Origin: Zeimonas sp937903095
GTDB taxonomy: Bacteria > Pseudomonadota > Gammaproteobacteria > Burkholderiales > Burkholderiaceae_E
Direction: 5' to 3'
NCBI GenBank assembly: GCA_937903095.1
Contig: CALCZN010000307.1
Span: 1-8,063 of the forward strand
Length of the DNA stretch: 8,063 nt
In this document: one piece after another, positions 5,349 to 8,063 of the stretch
Layout: the number at the start of each line of letters is the position of its first letter
How positions within the stretch are numbered: the stretch's first letter is position 1
Made by a program: the position numbers and the translations under genes
The notes under the pieces: model-generated
Told to the model about the DNA's origin: nothing
Database searches by the model: none
What the model saw: only the letters and a program-made list of their open reading frames with translations

Positions 5349-7095
5349 CTCCGTCGGCGCCGGCCGGCGCATCGTCGCCGCGGCGGTACAGCCGGAAGCG
5401 CTCGTCGCGGTCGCTGCGGCGCCTGCCTTCCCACAGCAATTGCCAGCCGGGGCGCGGATCGGGGCTCGTTCGCGCCGTCGGCCCGTTGTCCTGCACCAGC
5501 AGCCAGCGGCAGCGCGCGCCCGGCTCGGAAAAAGCCGCAAAAGGCAGCTGCGCGAAATAGTAGAAGCTCGCGCGCGCCGCGCGCTCGACGTTGTCGGTGA
5601 CCACGCAGTCGCCGGCGTTCGCATTGCCCGCATCGAAGGCGGCGCGCAACTCGGCCGACAGATCGCGGTAGGTGTTCCGTTCGTTGAACACCGGCAGCCA
5701 CAGCGTCATCAGCAGGAACCACGCCAGCACGACGCCGCCGCACGAGAGCACCATCGGACGCCAGATCATCGGCGGCTGGCGCGAGACGCGCCAGCGCACC
5801 AGCAGCAGCCACGCGGCGGTGGCGGCGATTCCGAGGACGACTTCGCCGAAGACGTCTTCCGGGAGGAAGCCCGGGGCGATCTGGCGCATGCGGAACGCCA
5901 TGCGCGGCGGGAAGCCGGTCATCAACGCGATCCAGTAGGCCCAGATCACGATGCTGAACAGCGTGAAGCTGGTGACGGCGAACCAGTCGATGAGGTTGAC
6001 GATCCCGCGCCGGAGCGTGGGCACGCCGACGGCGGCGAGCATCGCCAGCGGCACGGTGGCCGGCAACAGCCATTCTTCGGTGCCGTTGGGCGCGAGCAGC
6101 GCCCGCAGCAGGAGCGCCAGCGTCGCGAGCGCCGACAGCGCGACGGCCGGTTCGCCCCATCGTCCGCGCCAGCGGTACGCCGCCCACAGGGCCACCGGCC
6201 AGGCCGGCCAGTAGAACCACGGTGCGGTCTGCGCGAAGTAGCCGAGGGCGTCGAGCGTAGGGCCGGACAGCGCCTCGCGGTTCCAGGCCAGCCAGCCCGC
6301 CAGGTGCTCGCGGCCCGGCAGCGAGCGCAGCAGCGCCAATGGCCAGGGCAGGGCGAGCAACACTGCAGCGCCGACGGCGAAGACGAGCATGCGCCGCCCG
6401 ATCAGCCGGAACGAGCGGCTGGCCAGCGGCAGCGCGACGAGAACGACGAGCAGCGCACCCGCATGCCCGATGCCGCGCGTGAGCAGGCTGGCGGCGATGG
6501 CCGCGCCGGCGAGCGCGCCGCCGATCGCGGGGCGCTCGAGCGCCTGCGCGCAGCCGAACAGGAACAGCGCGATCCAGGCGAACTGCGCGGGCTCGGCGGT
6601 GGTCTCGTGCATGCGCAGCAGCAGGCCGAAGGTGGCCATCAGCACGAGCAGCCCGGTATCGGCGATCGCGCGGCCGTAGTCGGTGCGCGAGGCGGAGGCG
6701 CCGAACGGGTCGGAAGGCTGCACGCCCTGCCGGCGCGCGAGCGCATAGATGGCGTACCAGACGAGCACCAGCCCGACCGCGAGCATGGCGAGCACCGCCG
6801 CTCGAACCGCCGCATGCTCGCCGAGCAGCGAATGTGTCGCGCGACCGAAGGCGGCGGCGATCCAGAACGGAAGCGGCCCTTCGCTGACGACCGGCTGGCC
6901 GGCGATGTTCGGCATCAGCCAGTCGGCGGAGTCGCCTCGCATCATCGTCAAGGCGATGCCGAAGCCGGCGGCGTCGAGCTTGCGCCAGGGATCGCGCGCG
7001 ACGAACCCGGGCACCGCGTATAGCGCGCAGACCAGCAGCAGCCCCCAGCGCGGCAGCTTGCCCGCCTGCAGCTCGGTGACGATGAACGGTCTCAT
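5329..7095 (-). CDS. ArnT/PMT-like polytopic glycosyltransferase
   Basis: A 588-residue membrane protein with roughly a dozen hydrophobic segments from about residue 17 to 470 and a soluble C-terminal region of about 115 residues. The first periplasmic loop carries the layout of the ArnT/PMT (GT-C) fold: ARDPWRKLDAAGFGIAL (33-49) with an acidic residue (Asp35), then DWLMPNIAGQPVVSEGPLPFW (58-78), which corresponds to the GDWxxPxxxGxxYxEKPPLxYW segment of ArnT. These enzymes move a sugar from a polyprenyl phosphate carrier to lipid A or protein. The loop deviates from the DE and EKPP consensus, and no arn genes are nearby, so donor and acceptor are unknown. ATG 7095 is preferred; a TTG at 7125 falls inside the T-run of the rpmE terminator. 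No clear promoter was seen. Confidence 0.85.
   Translation of the reverse strand: MRPFIVTELQAGKLPRWGLLLVCALYAVPGFVARDPWRKLDAAGFGIALTMMRGDSADWLMPNIAGQPVVSEGPLPFWIAAAFGRATHSLLGEHAAVRAAVLAMLAVGLVLVWYAIYALARRQGVQPSDPFGASASRTDYGRAIADTGLLVLMATFGLLLRMHETTAEPAQFAWIALFLFGCAQALERPAIGGALAGAAIAASLLTRGIGHAGALLVVLVALPLASRSFRLIGRRMLVFAVGAAVLLALPWPLALLRSLPGREHLAGWLAWNREALSGPTLDALGYFAQTAPWFYWPAWPVALWAAYRWRGRWGEPAVALSALATLALLLRALLAPNGTEEWLLPATVPLAMLAAVGVPTLRRGIVNLIDWFAVTSFTLFSIVIWAYWIALMTGFPPRMAFRMRQIAPGFLPEDVFGEVVLGIAATAAWLLLVRWRVSRQPPMIWRPMVLSCGGVVLAWFLLMTLWLPVFNERNTYRDLSAELRAAFDAGNANAGDCVVTDNVERAARASFYYFAQLPFAAFSEPGARCRWLLVQDNGPTARTSPDPRPGWQLLWEGRRRSDRDERFRLYRRGDDAPAGADGVRRPVR
5357..5370. repeat. 14-base perfect palindrome after the orn stop
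   Basis: GCGCCGGCCGGCGC, self-complementary, 8 bases after the orn stop and inside the last codons of the convergent gene. No T-tract follows, so it is not a standard intrinsic terminator; in DNA of this composition it may be fortuitous. Confidence 0.4.
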
Positions 7096-7123
7096 CGACT
7101 CGGGCCAGAAAAAAGAGGGGGCC

Positions 7124-7148
7124 AAAAAAAAGGCAGCCGAAGCTGCCC
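7124..7148 (-). terminator. intrinsic terminator of rpmE
   Basis: On the minus strand GGCAGC-TTCG-GCTGCC is followed directly by eight T. The six-base-pair stem closes a C(UUCG)G tetraloop, an extra-stable RNA loop. It lies about 40 bases after the rpmE stop and 29 bases before the glycosyltransferase ATG, so it should separate the two transcription units. Confidence 0.93.
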
Positions 7149-7157
7149 GCGGAAGTC

Positions 7158-7179
7158 GCTCAGTTTCCGCTCAGTTTCC
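7158..7179. repeat. 11-base tandem direct repeat in the rpmE 3' untranslated region
   Basis: GCTCAGTTTCC occurs twice without a gap (7158-7168, 7169-7179), between the rpmE stop and its terminator. It looks like a simple slippage duplication. Confidence 0.7.
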
Positions 7180-7188
7180 GCCGGTTTT

Positions 7189-7440
7189 CTACTTTCCGCC
7201 TCTGGCGAACTTCTGGCGGAACTTCTCGACGCGGCCCGTCTCGATGATGCGCTGCTGCGCGCCCGTGTAGAACGGATGCGACTCGGAGGTGACGTCGAGC
7301 TTGAACAACGGGTATTCCTTGCCGTCGTCCATCTTGATCTTCTCGCGCGTGCCGACCGTGGAGCGCGTGACGAACTTGAAGCCGTTCGCCATGTCCATGA
7401 AGACGACTTCGCGGTATTCGGGGTGGATGCCCTGTTTCAT
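7189..7440 (-). CDS. rpmE2: 50S ribosomal protein L31, type B (zinc-free form)
   Basis: Large-subunit protein that bridges the 50S and 30S head. The 83-residue protein begins MKQGIHPEYREVVFMD, continues GFKFVTRSTV, DDGKEYPLFKLDVTSESHPF and ends GRVEKFRQKFARGGK, the type B pattern. It has no cysteine at all, so it lacks the zinc-binding cysteines of type A L31. In bacteria with both types, the zinc-free form is usually induced under zinc shortage by Zur; I see no evident Zur operator here, and its position directly after rho suggests it may be the standing L31 of this organism. Start: ATG at 7440 with only a weak GGA ahead. It has a candidate -10 at 7502-7507, a repeated leader and a strong terminator, so it can be its own transcription unit. 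Confidence 0.96.
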   Translation of the reverse strand: MKQGIHPEYREVVFMDMANGFKFVTRSTVGTREKIKMDDGKEYPLFKLDVTSESHPFYTGAQQRIIETGRVEKFRQKFARGGK

Positions 7441-7456
7441 GTTCGGATCCGTAGCG

Positions 7457-7498
7457 GGGGCAAAGCCGGCGGGGCAAAGCCGATGCTGGGAAAAGCCG
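7457..7498 (-). repeat. repeated GGCTTTGCCCC motif in the rpmE leader
   Basis: On the plus strand GGGGCAAAGCCG occurs at 7457-7468 and 7471-7482, and a degraded third copy, GGGAAAAGCCG, at 7488-7498. Each full copy contains GGC-AAA-GCC, able to fold as a small hairpin, and the copies can also pair with each other. They fill most of the leader between the candidate -10 and the rpmE ATG. Confidence 0.65.
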
Positions 7499-7511
7499 CT
7501 GATTATAGCGG
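7496..7511 (-). terminator. weak hairpin after rho (possible terminator)
   Basis: Reading leftward, CCGCT-ATAATC-AGCGG is followed by CTTTTCCC, one base after the rho stop. A five-base-pair stem with only four T is marginal for intrinsic termination. Its loop contains most of the candidate rpmE -10, so the two readings compete. Confidence 0.4.
7502..7507 (-). promoter_or_regulatory. candidate -10 of the rpmE promoter
   Basis: A perfect TATAAT on the minus strand, about 60 bases upstream of the rpmE ATG and just past the rho stop. No good -35 is found at 16-18 base spacing (ATGCGG, GATGCG, TGCGGC), so activity is uncertain. Confidence 0.5.
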
Positions 7512-7512
7512 A

Positions 7513-8063
<551 letters not shown>

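Noticed and set aside
4154..5560. A 468-codon plus-strand frame covering parts of the M48 and orn genes.
   Set aside because: It spans two genes in the wrong frames and has no coherent domain.
5278..7023. A 581-codon plus-strand open frame across the glycosyltransferase gene.
   Set aside because: The composition is rich in Arg, Gln, Ala and His with no motifs; it is a codon-position shadow of the membrane protein on the other strand.

Overview
The window is very G+C-rich and reads as an ordinary housekeeping stretch of a betaproteobacterial chromosome, most likely Burkholderiales-like. This placement is an inference from protein family types and gene order: rplS followed by a CoA-type Nudix gene, a CobD/CbiB/AmpE-type membrane protein facing rsgA, a pterin dehydratase and M48 protease upstream of rsgA, a divergent orn, then an ArnT/PMT-type membrane protein and a zinc-free (type B) rpmE next to rho. 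No tRNA, rRNA, CRISPR array, insertion sequence or phage gene is visible, and coding density is close to complete; no gene-free stretch exceeds 100 bases.

Layout. Bases 1-2076 read rightward: the 3' end of rplS (50S protein L19), a Nudix hydrolase of the CoA pyrophosphatase type starting 4 bases later, and a five-helix membrane protein of the CobD/CbiB/AmpE superfamily. A 30-bp hairpin built of GGGTGAA/GGGTAAA heptads (2079-2163) separates these genes from a leftward cluster, transcribed M48 protease, pterin-4a-carbinolamine dehydratase, rsgA (4722 down to 2156). The cluster faces orn (oligoribonuclease, 4764-5348, rightward) across a 41-base gap, and a putative extended -10 for the cluster lies on top of the orn start codon. 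Orn overlaps tail to tail with a leftward ArnT/PMT-like polytopic glycosyltransferase (7095 to 5329). Leftward rpmE (L31 type B) follows, with its own terminator, and the 3' part of rho, which runs off the right edge.

Functionally, the window is biased to ribosome and RNA housekeeping: two ribosomal proteins, the 30S maturation GTPase RsgA, the RNA-recycling exonuclease Orn and the termination factor Rho. Nudix CoA hydrolysis, pterin recycling and membrane-protein proteolysis sit beside them. I found no sign of a new defence, mobile or biosynthetic system. The points most worth a second look are the heptad hairpin, which has quadruplex potential on both arms, gives stops in all three frames and supplies the rsgA 3' end; the compressed M48/orn divergent region with a TTG start; the repeated leader of rpmE; and the two orphan membrane proteins.
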